64,000 nucleotides of DNA from Solimonas fluminis (GTDB lineage Bacteria > Pseudomonadota > Gammaproteobacteria > Nevskiales > Nevskiaceae): contig NZ_PSNW01000005.1 in the NCBI RefSeq assembly GCF_002930645.1, forward strand, positions 1 to 64,000. The letters run 5' to 3'. Below, one piece after another: positions 8,022 to 16,358 of this stretch (position 1 is the stretch's first letter; each line of letters starts with the position of its first letter). A program made the translations under genes and the position numbers. The notes under the pieces were generated by a model. It had not been told where the DNA came from. It searched no databases and saw only the letters and a list, made by a program, of their open reading frames with translations.

Positions 8022-9062
8022 ATGAGCAAGCCCCCCCTCGCATTGCGCGAACTGGATGAACTGGAAACCCTGATCGGCCGCGCCGGCAGCGCCCTGCGCA
8101 GCGAGGTGGTCTGCCAGGTGGACTACGGCGGCCGGCGCTGGCCGGTGCACTGCCTGGAACTGGGCTCGCGCGACCCCGAGGTGCCGGTGGTCGGCTTCTT
8201 CGGCGGCATCCACGGCGTGGAGCGCATCGGCACCCAGGTGCTGCTGGCCTACCTCCACACCCTGGTGGAACGCCTGCGCTGGGACGAGGAGCTGGACCAT
8301 AGCCTCCGGCGCGTGCGCCTGCTGTTCATGCCGCTGATCAACCCGGGCGGCATGCTGGCCGAAACCCGTGCCAACCCGGCCGGCGTGGACCTGATGCGCA
8401 ATGCCCCGGTAGACGCCGAGGATCCGCACCCGGTACTGGGCGGACACCGCCTGTCGCCGCGGCTGCCCTGGTTCCGGGGCAGGCCCGGCGAGCCGATGCA
8501 GGCGGAAGCGGCAGCGATGTGCCGCGTGGTGGAAGAGCGCCTGCTGACGCAGTCCTTCAGCCTGGCGCTGGACTGCCATTCCGGTTTCGGCGTGCGCGAC
8601 CAGATCTGGTTCCCCTACGCCCGCACCGCGCGGCCGATCGACTGCCTGGGCGAGCTCTATGCGCTGCGCAGCCTGTTCCGGGCCACGCACCCGCATCACA
8701 ACATCTATGTGATCGAGCCGCAGGCGCGCCACTACACCACCCATGGCGACCTCTGGGACTACCTCTACGACCGCTCGCGCGAGCAGCCGCAGCGCCTGTT
8801 CCTGCCGCTGACCCTGGAGATGGGCTCCTGGCTGTGGCTGAAGAAGAATCCCCGGCAGATCTTCCGGCCGCTGGGCATCTTCAATCCGATCATGCCTCAC
8901 CGCCTGCAGCGCACCCTGCGCCGCCACCTGACGCTGTTCGAATTCCTGCTGCGCGCCGCGGTCTCGCACCAGCGCTGGCGGCCCGAGGGCGAACAGCGCC
9001 GCCTGCTGAACCAGGCGGCGATCGACTACTGGCCCTCGATCCTGCGCTACGAGGACCAGTAG
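8022..9062 (+). CDS. M14-family zinc carboxypeptidase-like protein
   Basis: A 346-residue protein with the metallocarboxypeptidase layout. The zinc pair HxxE lies in GGIHGVERIGTQVLLAYL. MPLINPGGMLAETRANPAGVD corresponds to the conserved NPDG/RxN region, and LALDCHSGFGVRD supplies the third zinc-binding His. A Glu in LTLEMGSWLW could be the catalytic glutamate. There is no signal peptide, so it appears cytoplasmic. It most resembles the DUF2817/M14-like group. Whether it acts on peptides or on another amide is not visible. Confidence 0.8.
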   Translation: MSKPPLALRELDELETLIGRAGSALRSEVVCQVDYGGRRWPVHCLELGSRDPEVPVVGFFGGIHGVERIGTQVLLAYLHTLVERLRWDEELDHSLRRVRLLFMPLINPGGMLAETRANPAGVDLMRNAPVDAEDPHPVLGGHRLSPRLPWFRGRPGEPMQAEAAAMCRVVEERLLTQSFSLALDCHSGFGVRDQIWFPYARTARPIDCLGELYALRSLFRATHPHHNIYVIEPQARHYTTHGDLWDYLYDRSREQPQRLFLPLTLEMGSWLWLKKNPRQIFRPLGIFNPIMPHRLQRTLRRHLTLFEFLLRAAVSHQRWRPEGEQRRLLNQAAIDYWPSILRYEDQ

Positions 9063-9134
9063 CGGCCCTGCGCGGCCGCCTGACGCCCGTGGCTGCCATC
9101 GGCTAAGCTCCGGCGATAGCTGGAGAATTTGGCC

Positions 9135-10580
9135 ATGCCCCATCGTTACGGACTGCTCGTCCCCGGTGTTTCGACCAAGTCGGAACCCCTGCTCGTGCGC
9201 GCGCCCTTCGACCGCACCGCCATCGGCGAGGTCGCCACCGCCGACGCCAGGGTGGTGGAACACGCGCTGAAGACCGCCCATGCGCTGTACCGCAACCGCG
9301 ACGGCTGGCTGCCCCTGGCTCGGCGCATCGCGATTCTGGAGGAGGCCTCCTCGATCCTGCTGGCGCGCGGCGAGCGGCTGGCGGTGGAGGCGGCGCGCGA
9401 GGGCGGCAAGCCGCTGATCGACTCTCGCGTGGAGGTGGGCCGCGCCGCCGACTCCCTGAGGATCTGCGTGGAGACGCTGCGCACCCAGGCGGGCGAGGTG
9501 ATCCCCATGGGCACCACGGCCTCCAGCGTCAACCGCATGGCCTTCACCCAGACCGAGCCGATCGGCGTGGTGGTGGCGGTCTCGGCCTTCAACCATCCGC
9601 TGAACCTGATCGCGCACCAGGTGGGCCCGGCGATCGCGGCCGGCTGCCCGGTGATCGTGAAGCCCGCCAAGGCCACGCCGCTGACCTGCCTGCGCTTCGT
9701 CGAGATCCTGCGCGAGGCCGGCCTGCCCGAGGAGTGGTGCCTGCCGCTGATCCCGGAGAACAACGAGCTCACCACGAAGATGGTCAGCGACCCGCGCGTC
9801 GCCTTCCTGAGCTTCATCGGCAGCGCCCGCGTCGGCTGGGAGCTGCGCAGCAAGCTCGCGCCCGGCGCGCGCTGCGCGCTGGAGCATGGCGGCGTGGCGC
9901 CAGTGGTGCTGGCCGGCGACGCCGACATCGCCTCCGCGCTGCCGCTGATCGCCAAGGGCGGCTTCTACCATGCGGGCCAGGTCTGCGTCTCGGTGCAGCG
10001 CGTATTCGTGGACCGCGGCATCGCCGGGCATTTCGCCGACGAGCTGGCCAAGCTGGCGCAGAAGATGATCGTGGGCGATCCCACCATGCCCGAGACCGAG
10101 ATCGGCCCGCTGATCGACCCCGCCGAGACGCGCCGCATCCATGACTGGGTGGAGGAAGCCGTGGCCGGCGGCGCGCAGCTGCTCTGCGGCGGCCAGCCGA
10201 TGTCCGAGACCATGTACGCCCCCACCGTGCTGCTGGACCCGCCGAAGACGGCGCGGGTGTCGACGCAGGAAGTGTTCGGGCCGGTGGTCTGCGTCTACAG
10301 CGTCGACTCCATCGACCAGGCGATCGAGCGCGCCAACAGCCTGCCGGTGTCATTCCAGGCCGCCGTGTTCACGCGCTCGCTGGATACCGCACTGCGCTGC
10401 TACCACCGCCTGGATGCGTCGGCGGTGATGGTCAACGACCATACCGCCTTCCGGGTGGACTGGATGCCCTTCGCCGGACTGCGCGTCTCCGGCCATGGCG
10501 TGGGCGGCATCCCGCATACGATCCACGACATGCAGGTGCGCAAGATGATGGTGCTGCGGTCGCGCGAGATCGTGCGCTGA
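9135..10580 (+). CDS. Aldehyde dehydrogenase family protein
   Basis: An NAD(P)-dependent aldehyde dehydrogenase of 481 residues, the normal length. Visible motifs are VVAVSAFNHPLNLIAHQVGPA (cofactor region), VKPAKATPLT, FIGSARVGWEL, the catalytic Glu in ALEHGGVAP and the catalytic Cys in GQVCVSVQR. EVFGPVV lies near the C-terminus. ATG 9135 is preferred because GGAG at 9122-9125 is at good spacing; a TTG at 9129 is possible. It is probably one of the broad-specificity enzymes that oxidise aliphatic or lipid-derived aldehydes; the substrate is not determined. Confidence 0.92.
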   Translation: MPHRYGLLVPGVSTKSEPLLVRAPFDRTAIGEVATADARVVEHALKTAHALYRNRDGWLPLARRIAILEEASSILLARGERLAVEAAREGGKPLIDSRVEVGRAADSLRICVETLRTQAGEVIPMGTTASSVNRMAFTQTEPIGVVVAVSAFNHPLNLIAHQVGPAIAAGCPVIVKPAKATPLTCLRFVEILREAGLPEEWCLPLIPENNELTTKMVSDPRVAFLSFIGSARVGWELRSKLAPGARCALEHGGVAPVVLAGDADIASALPLIAKGGFYHAGQVCVSVQRVFVDRGIAGHFADELAKLAQKMIVGDPTMPETEIGPLIDPAETRRIHDWVEEAVAGGAQLLCGGQPMSETMYAPTVLLDPPKTARVSTQEVFGPVVCVYSVDSIDQAIERANSLPVSFQAAVFTRSLDTALRCYHRLDASAVMVNDHTAFRVDWMPFAGLRVSGHGVGGIPHTIHDMQVRKMMVLRSREIVR

Positions 10581-10616
10581 AGAAGGCCCCGGGGCGGCGC
10601 GCACCGGCCCCTGCGC

Positions 10617-11216
10617 TCAGAACTCCGCGATCAGCTTCAGGCCGAAGCTGTCGCCGCTGTAGTCATTGCCGAATTCGTCGGTGTACTCGATGCCGGTGTA
10701 GCTCAGCAGGATCCATTTCCAGCCGATCTCGACCGTATAGCCGGTGGCATCGTCGAACTCGATGTCTTCGCCGATGCCGTCGGCATCGAACTTCACTCCG
10801 TTGTGCCGCACCAGGCCCAAGCCCATGCGGGCGCCGCCGTCCAGGTGGTAGCTGCCGACCAGCTGCAGCGGCACGCGGCGCATGTTGATGTCGGCGTTCT
10901 CGGCCTGCGTGGTGACGTACTTGAAGCCCACCGTGCCGCGCAGCGAGAACGGCGCCCCGGCGAAGCGGCAGTAGACGCCGGCATCGACGCCCAGGCCCTG
11001 CCCCGCCTTCACGTCCTGCTCCTCGCCGTTGGTGAACAGCACCGTGGCCACGTCGTCGCCGCCGAACTCCAGCGAGCCGCCGAGCACGAAGCCGAAGCCG
11101 CCGGGCTGCGGGGCCGCCGGCGCTGGCGGCGGAGAGGGAGGCCGCTGGGCCAGCGCCGGGCCGGCGACCAGTCCGCAGGCCAGCGCCAGGCCCGCGGTCT
11201 TCAGGATGTTCCGCAT
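10617..11216 (-). CDS. Predicted outer-membrane beta-barrel protein
   Basis: A 199-residue exported protein. The N-terminus MRNILKTAGLALACGLVAGPALA is a clear signal peptide with an AxA cleavage site, followed by a Pro-rich linker. The rest alternates polar and hydrophobic residues in short beta-strands (FGFVLGGSLEFGG, FSLRGTVGFKYV, YTVEIGWKWILLSYTGIEY) and ends in a terminal Phe, FGLKLIAEF, as outer-membrane barrels do. It resembles small OmpA/OmpW-like barrels, but no specific family is recognised. It converges with the aldehyde dehydrogenase gene and is divergent from the alcohol dehydrogenase. Confidence 0.75.
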   Translation of the reverse strand: MRNILKTAGLALACGLVAGPALAQRPPSPPPAPAAPQPGGFGFVLGGSLEFGGDDVATVLFTNGEEQDVKAGQGLGVDAGVYCRFAGAPFSLRGTVGFKYVTTQAENADINMRRVPLQLVGSYHLDGGARMGLGLVRHNGVKFDADGIGEDIEFDDATGYTVEIGWKWILLSYTGIEYTDEFGNDYSGDSFGLKLIAEF

Positions 11217-11300
11217 CGGATTTCCCCCAAGGAAGTCGGCAAACAAGGCCTGCTCCCCGGCAGGCGGGGCGACTATACCAACGGGAATTCCCTTCAAAAA

Positions 11301-11318
11301 CCTGACGATACGTTCAGG
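11301..11318. promoter_or_regulatory. Interrupted palindrome in the divergent intergenic region
   Basis: CCTGACGATACGTTCAGG is symmetric at 14 of 18 positions. It lies in the 235-bp gap between the divergent barrel-protein and iron alcohol dehydrogenase genes. Operator function is only inferred. Confidence 0.35.
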
Positions 11319-11451
11319 TGACCTTGCCAGCCGACGATGGCATGCAAAACCTGGCCGCAGATGCGGCATAGTGCGCACCCTAGGGCCTCCCGCAGGCCCA
11401 CCAGAGGCCGCCCACGGCCCGCCGCCATCCTAGAACCAGACGAGAGCCCGC

Positions 11452-12663
11452 ATGCTGTTCAAACTCCAGGTCCTGTTTTTCAAGATCCTCATGGTGTTCC
11501 TGCTGATCGGCACCCGGATCCTCAATTTCCGCAAGCCGCAGCTGTTCACCGGCCCCGGCTCCTCCCTGCAACTCTGCGACCACATCGCCGGCACCGGCGT
11601 GACCAAGCTGCTGGTGGTGACCGACGCCATGCTGATGAAGCTCGGCCTGCTCAACCCGATGCTGGAGCGCCTGAAGCAGAAGGGCGTGACCACCGTGATC
11701 TACGACGGCGTGGAGCCCAACCCGACCATCGCGCAGATCGAGACCGGCCTGGCGCTGCTGCGGAAGGAGCATTGCAGCGCCATCCTGGCGGTCGGCGGCG
11801 GCTCCTCGATCGACGCCGCCAAGGTGATCGGCGCGCGCGCCACCAACCCGCATCCGATCCGCTGGATGGGCGGCCTGTTCCGCCTGATCTTCCGCCCGCT
11901 GACGCTGTACGCAGTGCCCACCACCGCCGGCACCGGCTCGGAAGTGACCATCGCCGCGGTGGTGTCCGATCCGGAGAACACGCGCAAGTTCGCGATCATG
12001 GATCCGCGCCTGATCCCGACTGCCGCCGCCCTGGATGCACAGCTGATGGTGGGCCTGCCGCCGCATATCACCGCCGCCACCGGCATGGACGCGCTGACGC
12101 ATGCGGTGGAGGCCTACATCTCGCACAACCACTTCCCGGCCACCGACGCCGAGGCGCTGGAAGCCACGCGCCTGATCATGCAGAACCTGCAGAAGGTGGT
12201 GAAGAACGGCCAGGACCTGGAAGGCCGCGCCAACATGGCCCTGGCCTCGTTCAAGGCCGGCGTCGCCTTCACCAGCGCCGGGGTCGGCTACGTGCATGCC
12301 ATCGCCCACAACTTCGGCGCGTACTACCACGTGCCGCATGGCCTGGCCAACGCCATCGTCATGCCCTACGTGCTGGACTACTCCAAGCCCGAGTGCACCG
12401 CGCGCCTGGCCAAGCTGGCCGAGGTCAGCGGCCTGAAGCAGGGCGGCGAGACCGAGGCGCAGCTGGCCGATGCCTTCATCGCCAAGATCCGCGCGATGAA
12501 TGCCGAGTTCGGCATTCCCACCACGGTCGAGAAGCTCAAGGCCTCGGACATCCCGGCGATCGCCACGGCGGCGCTGAAGGAAGCCCACTGGACCTACGCC
12601 GTGCCGCGCTACATGGACAAGCCCACCTGCGAGGGCGTGGTCGCCAAGATGCTGCCGGCCTGA
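11452..12663 (+). CDS. Iron-containing alcohol dehydrogenase
   Basis: A group III Fe-dependent alcohol dehydrogenase of 403 residues that interconverts alcohols and aldehydes with NAD(P). It shows the NAD-binding AVGGGSSIDAAKVIG, then VPTTAGTGSEVT. The metal ligands are the Asp of LIPTAAALDAQL and the His residues in MDALTHAVEAYIS, HAIAHNFGAYYHVPHG. A hydrophobic N-terminal segment (residues 5-20) could loosely tether it to membrane, which is not typical of the family. A strong terminator follows at 12698-12727. It might work with the nearby aldehyde dehydrogenase, but the two are not in one operon. Confidence 0.92.
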   Translation: MLFKLQVLFFKILMVFLLIGTRILNFRKPQLFTGPGSSLQLCDHIAGTGVTKLLVVTDAMLMKLGLLNPMLERLKQKGVTTVIYDGVEPNPTIAQIETGLALLRKEHCSAILAVGGGSSIDAAKVIGARATNPHPIRWMGGLFRLIFRPLTLYAVPTTAGTGSEVTIAAVVSDPENTRKFAIMDPRLIPTAAALDAQLMVGLPPHITAATGMDALTHAVEAYISHNHFPATDAEALEATRLIMQNLQKVVKNGQDLEGRANMALASFKAGVAFTSAGVGYVHAIAHNFGAYYHVPHGLANAIVMPYVLDYSKPECTARLAKLAEVSGLKQGGETEAQLADAFIAKIRAMNAEFGIPTTVEKLKASDIPAIATAALKEAHWTYAVPRYMDKPTCEGVVAKMLPA

Positions 12664-12697
12664 GTCGCGGCCGCCGGGGCGCTCCCCGGAAACAGGA

Positions 12698-12727
12698 GGC
12701 GCCGGGCTTCTGCCCGGCGCCTTTTTT
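12698..12727 (+). terminator. Rho-independent terminator after the iron alcohol dehydrogenase
   Basis: A perfect 10-bp stem (GGCGCCGGGC / GCCCGGCGCC) with a 4-nt loop is followed by six T residues, 35 bases after the stop codon. Confidence 0.92.
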
Positions 12728-12794
12728 CGTGGAACGGCCCAGGGACCGCCACGGCCCGCCTGGCGGGCGGCTGCGGGGTGGAAGCTGCCCTGAT

Positions 12795-12870
12795 CATTTC
12801 ATAAGTATTAAATTTAATGTATTTATTTAATATATAATCACTTTCCCTGGGTAGTAAATAACCTTCAGGG
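12795..12870. promoter_or_regulatory. AT-rich promoter island upstream of the diguanylate cyclase
   Basis: About 50 bases are nearly pure A/T in an otherwise GC-rich genome. They include the perfect 12-bp palindrome ATTAAATTTAAT (12807-12818) and several TATAAT-like hexamers around 12825-12838. A dyad CCCTG-GGT...ACC-TT-CAGGG (12846-12870) follows before the start codon. A promoter with an operator, or a binding site for a xenogeneic silencer of the MvaT/H-NS kind, are both plausible. Confidence 0.45.
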
Positions 12871-12921
12871 GTGGGTCTCCCCTGCCGATGCATCCGTAGA
12901 ATGGCGATTCGGGGAGAGCGG

Positions 12922-14127
12922 ATGTCGGAACTGGAACAACTCGAGCGGGCGCGGAAGGTCGATGCGTACCGCCTGCGATTCGCGGCTGAACTGGAAGAGG
13001 AGTTCCGGCGCTCCCACCGTGCACGCTACCGCTACCCGCGCCTGGCCCTGTTCGCCATCGGCGCGCTGGGCTTCGGCCTGGCACCGCTGTTCCTGGAACT
13101 GTTGTGGCTGCCCAGGGAAACCATCCGCCCCCTGCTGCTGCCCCTGGCGATGGGCGTGGTGCTGCCGGCCGTGACGCTCGCCGGCCTGCTGACGGCCACC
13201 CGGCGGGCGCCGCGCCTGCTGGTGGAATCGGCGCAGAGCGCCGGCATCGTGGCGTTCTGGGGCGGCGTGCTGCTGCTGCGCTACTTCGCGCTGCGCGGCG
13301 AGATGAATTTCCCGCCGGAGATGCTCGGCGTGGTGGTCGTGGCGGTTTCGGTATTCGGCGGCTTCGACAGCCGCCGCGTGATCCCCGCCGCCCTCGCCTT
13401 CTCCGCGCTGGGCATTTTCCTGGAAGTGCGCTACGCCACGTCCTTCGCACAGGGCGGATCGACCATCCTGAGCCTGTCGTACATGGGCCTGATCGCGGTA
13501 GCCGGCTCCTACACGCACGAATTGCTGAGCCGCATCGCCTGGGCCACGGCGCGCTACGCCTACGCCTCCGCCCGCAGCGATCCGCTCACCGGGCTGCCGA
13601 CGCGCGCCGAGTTCAACCGCTTGCTGCCGCGCGTGCTGGCCCAGGCGGCGCGCGAGCAGCGCCTGGTGGCGGTGGCGCTGCTCGACGTGGACCATTTCAA
13701 GCGCATCAACGACACGCAGGGACACCTGTTCGGCGACCAGGTGCTGAGGCGCATCGGCGGCGTGCTGCAGCAGATCGCGCGGCGTCCGCTGGATCTGCGG
13801 GCGCGCTACGGCGGCGAGGAGTTCGTGCTGGTCTGGTACGACATCACGCCGCTGGAGTTCGAACACCAGGTGAGCAACCTGCTGTACATGATCCGCGAGA
13901 CCACGCTGGAGAATCCGCGGCTGCGCCAGGAGATTCCGCTCAGCGCCAGCATCGGCGGCATCTGGCTGGTGCCCCCGCCGGGGCAGGAGGCGGAACCCCT
14001 GCTGCAGGATGCCGACCAACGCCTCTACGAGGCCAAGCACGCCGGCCGCGACTGTGCCCGGCTGCAGGCCGCGGAGCACTACCGCCCGCACGAACACGTG
14101 GTGCGCGGCGAGTTCGGCCGGCGATAG
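12922..14127 (+). CDS. Membrane GGDEF diguanylate cyclase
   Basis: A 401-residue enzyme that makes the second messenger c-di-GMP. The N-terminal half has about five or six hydrophobic segments (roughly residues 35-200), and the C-terminal GGDEF domain starts at ARSDPLTGLPTRAEF. It includes LLDVDHFKRINDTQGHLFGDQVL and the active-site signature as GGEEF, which is normally active. The allosteric RxxD site is not obvious. ATG 12922 has GGGGAG five bases upstream; an in-frame ATG at 12901 is less likely. No adjacent effector gene is evident. Confidence 0.92.
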   Translation: MSELEQLERARKVDAYRLRFAAELEEEFRRSHRARYRYPRLALFAIGALGFGLAPLFLELLWLPRETIRPLLLPLAMGVVLPAVTLAGLLTATRRAPRLLVESAQSAGIVAFWGGVLLLRYFALRGEMNFPPEMLGVVVVAVSVFGGFDSRRVIPAALAFSALGIFLEVRYATSFAQGGSTILSLSYMGLIAVAGSYTHELLSRIAWATARYAYASARSDPLTGLPTRAEFNRLLPRVLAQAAREQRLVAVALLDVDHFKRINDTQGHLFGDQVLRRIGGVLQQIARRPLDLRARYGGEEFVLVWYDITPLEFEHQVSNLLYMIRETTLENPRLRQEIPLSASIGGIWLVPPPGQEAEPLLQDADQRLYEAKHAGRDCARLQAAEHYRPHEHVVRGEFGRR

Positions 14128-14146
14128 GCCCGGGCGCGCCCGGGCC
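14127..14146. terminator. Perfect 20-nt palindrome between convergent genes
   Basis: GGCCCGGGCGCGCCCGGGCC starts on the last base of the GGDEF stop codon and ends just before the stop of the convergent DUF4124 gene. It is a likely bidirectional terminator hairpin without a T-run. Confidence 0.5.
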
Positions 14147-14149
14147 GCA

Positions 14150-15187
14150 CTACTTCACCTCGAAATCCCGGCTGTCGAATAGCTCGCCGTTGATGCGCAG
14201 TTCCACGCGGTGCTTGCCGCGGCCCAGTTCGCTGCCCGGCATGTAGCCCAGCAGCACGAAGGGCGTGCGGTCGAAGTCGATCTTCACCTGGTGATCGGAC
14301 TGGAGCTGGCCATCGGTGTACCAGGCCCAGCTCACCTGCTGGTTGCGGCCGACCCACCAGTCTTCCAGCATGCCGTCCCAGCGGATGATGCTCTTCAGGC
14401 AGATCGTTTCCTTGCGCGTGAAGATGATGCGCGGCTTGCGGTCGCCGAGGTCGGTGCTGCCGCGCGTGGTCAGGTAGCTGTCCGACATCTCGATCAGGTC
14501 CACCGGCGGCACGTAGACATAGGCCAGCGAGGCCAGGGCGGCGATACCCACCAGCGACGGCCAGCCGGCCTTGCGGAAATGCGTCAGCAGGTAGGCGAGG
14601 TTGCTGACCGGCGAGCCCACGATCAGGGCCACGCCCCAGGCGGTGGAGCCGGCGCGGAAGGCGATCACGATCATCCAGGCGTGCGTCACCATCAGCAGGA
14701 ACAGGCCCAGGCCCACCGCCCACCAGCGCACCGATTCCACCTTGCGCGGCCGCAGCGGCTCGGCCGGCGCGCCGGCGGCACGCTCGGTGCCGGTCAGGGC
14801 GCCGGCTTCGCCGCGCGCGCCGCTGCCGGGCGGAGCGAGCGGCTCGATGTAGCTGGACGGGCGGGCGGGCTGGAACTGGGGGCTCACCGGCACTGCCACC
14901 GGGGGCTGCGGCGCCGGTGGTGCCGACGGCGGCAGGGGCGGCTCGGCAGCCGGGGCTGGCGGGGGGGCAGCCGGCTCCGCGGCGGGTGGCGGCGCGACGA
15001 CTGGGGCATCGCCGGCGGAAGGGCGCTCCGCCCCGGGATTGCGCGGCGCGCAACCCTTGTCCGTGAAATAGATCTCGCCCTTGGCGTCGCGGCATTTGTA
15101 GAACGCAGCCTCGGCCGGCTCTGCGTAGCCGCCGATGCAGGCCGCGAGCGTCGCCAGCACGCCGGCCGTCACCCAGCTCTTCACCAT
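14150..15187 (-). CDS. DUF4124-domain membrane protein (copy 1)
   Basis: A 345-residue envelope protein. After a signal-like N-terminus (VLATLAACIGGYAEPAEA) comes a DUF4124 module, AFYKCRDAKGEIYFTDKGC. A long Pro/Ala-rich linker (about residues 55-145) leads to two or three membrane helices (WAVGLGLFLLMVTHAWMIVIAF and following). A soluble C-terminal domain with PRIIFTRKETICLKSIIRWDGML follows. It is clearly homologous over its whole length to the protein encoded at 15365-16309. ATG 15187 has AAGAGG at correct spacing. Function unknown; DUF4124 domains are usually in periplasmic proteins. Confidence 0.82.
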   Translation of the reverse strand: MVKSWVTAGVLATLAACIGGYAEPAEAAFYKCRDAKGEIYFTDKGCAPRNPGAERPSAGDAPVVAPPPAAEPAAPPPAPAAEPPLPPSAPPAPQPPVAVPVSPQFQPARPSSYIEPLAPPGSGARGEAGALTGTERAAGAPAEPLRPRKVESVRWWAVGLGLFLLMVTHAWMIVIAFRAGSTAWGVALIVGSPVSNLAYLLTHFRKAGWPSLVGIAALASLAYVYVPPVDLIEMSDSYLTTRGSTDLGDRKPRIIFTRKETICLKSIIRWDGMLEDWWVGRNQQVSWAWYTDGQLQSDHQVKIDFDRTPFVLLGYMPGSELGRGKHRVELRINGELFDSRDFEVK

Positions 15188-15364
15188 GATCCTCTTCAAG
15201 AAACTGAACCCCGCGCGGTGCCGGTTTCGCTTCACCGCAGCATGGAATGCGCCAATCCGGGACCGGCGTGGCCTCCTGTGACAACCGCCATCGCCGGAAG
15301 ATGCCCAAGCTTACCGGGCCTTGGCAGCCTGTTCCGATTCGCCGTTCTGTCGGCGCCGGACGAC

Positions 15365-16309
15365 TCAGAGCACCTCGAATTCGCGCGTGTCGAACAGTTC
15401 CTCGCCGACATACAGCTCGACCCGGTGCTGGCCCCGGCCGAGCTGGGCGGCCGGGTAATAGCCCTCCAGGACGTAGGGCGGCTCGTCGAACTCCAGCACC
15501 GTGACGTAGCTGTCGACCATCTCGTCACCGGTATACCAGGCCCAGGTGACGATATGCGGCTGCGCCATGACCGACCAGTCGTCCCAGCCCAGCACGGTCT
15601 TCAGGTAGACCGTTTCGGCGGAGGTGAAGCTGACGCGCGGGTGGCGCTGGTCGATGGTCGTCTGCTCGCGCGCCGTCAGGTAGCTTTCATGGACGTCCAT
15701 CAGGTCGGCCGCGGGCGTATAGACCAGCGCCATCAGGGCCACGCCGCCGGCCATCAGGGCGGCGCTGGGAGCGGCCTCGCGCGGATTGCGCAGCAGGTAG
15801 ATCAGGTTGGTGACCGGGGAGAGGAACAGCAGCAGCAGGCCCCACAGGATGGAGCCGTTGCGGAAGGCGGTGATCGCCATCCAGAAGTAGGCGACCAGCG
15901 ACATCAGGAAGCCGAAGCCGAACAGCAGCCAGTGTCCGGATTCCGCCTTGCGCGGCCGCAGCTTTTCCGACGGCAGCTCGGGCGCCGCCTTCTCTTCCGC
16001 GGCAGGCTCCGCCGGCGCGGCAGCGGCGGCGGGCTCGATGGTCTCGGGTCCGGGCGCCGGCACCGAGCCCATCGGCGGCAGGCGCTTCACCGGATCCAGG
16101 CTGCCGGGCGGCAGTTCCGCCGCCGGCCCTGCGGTCGGCCTGGGACGCTCGATGGGCCGGCCGTCGTAGCAGCCCTGGTCGGTGTAGTGCCGGTTGCCCT
16201 GGGCATCGGCGCACTGGGTGATCCCCGCCATGGCGGCGCCCGGCAGGCCGAACGCGCACAGCAGCACGGCCATCATCCCTGACCTGATCCTATCCACCCT
16301 GTTCCCCAT
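15365..16309 (-). CDS. DUF4124-domain membrane protein (copy 2)
   Basis: A 314-residue paralogue of the preceding protein in the same order of parts: a signal peptide (MMAVLLCAFGLPGAAMA), DUF4124 module ITQCADAQGNRHYTDQGC and a shorter Pro/Ala linker. These are followed by LRPRKAESGHWLLFGFGFLMSLVAYF membrane helices and a C-terminal domain ending GRGQHRVELYVGEELFDTREFEVL. Copy 1 ends in the closely similar GRGKHRVELRINGELFDSRDFEV. The pair arose by tandem duplication, then diverged. An internal Met (start at 16276) is an alternative start. A 178-bp gap separates the two genes, so each may have its own promoter. Confidence 0.82.
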   Translation of the reverse strand: MGNRVDRIRSGMMAVLLCAFGLPGAAMAGITQCADAQGNRHYTDQGCYDGRPIERPRPTAGPAAELPPGSLDPVKRLPPMGSVPAPGPETIEPAAAAAPAEPAAEEKAAPELPSEKLRPRKAESGHWLLFGFGFLMSLVAYFWMAITAFRNGSILWGLLLLFLSPVTNLIYLLRNPREAAPSAALMAGGVALMALVYTPAADLMDVHESYLTAREQTTIDQRHPRVSFTSAETVYLKTVLGWDDWSVMAQPHIVTWAWYTGDEMVDSYVTVLEFDEPPYVLEGYYPAAQLGRGQHRVELYVGEELFDTREFEVL

Positions 16310-16358
16310 CTGGCATCCGGGCCTTGCGCCGCGGCCGGCGCAGGCGCCGTTCCTGCGG

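Noticed and set aside
12795-12850. AT-rich island as a replication origin
   Set aside because: No DnaA boxes, no dnaA/dnaN or repA nearby and the island is under 60 bases.
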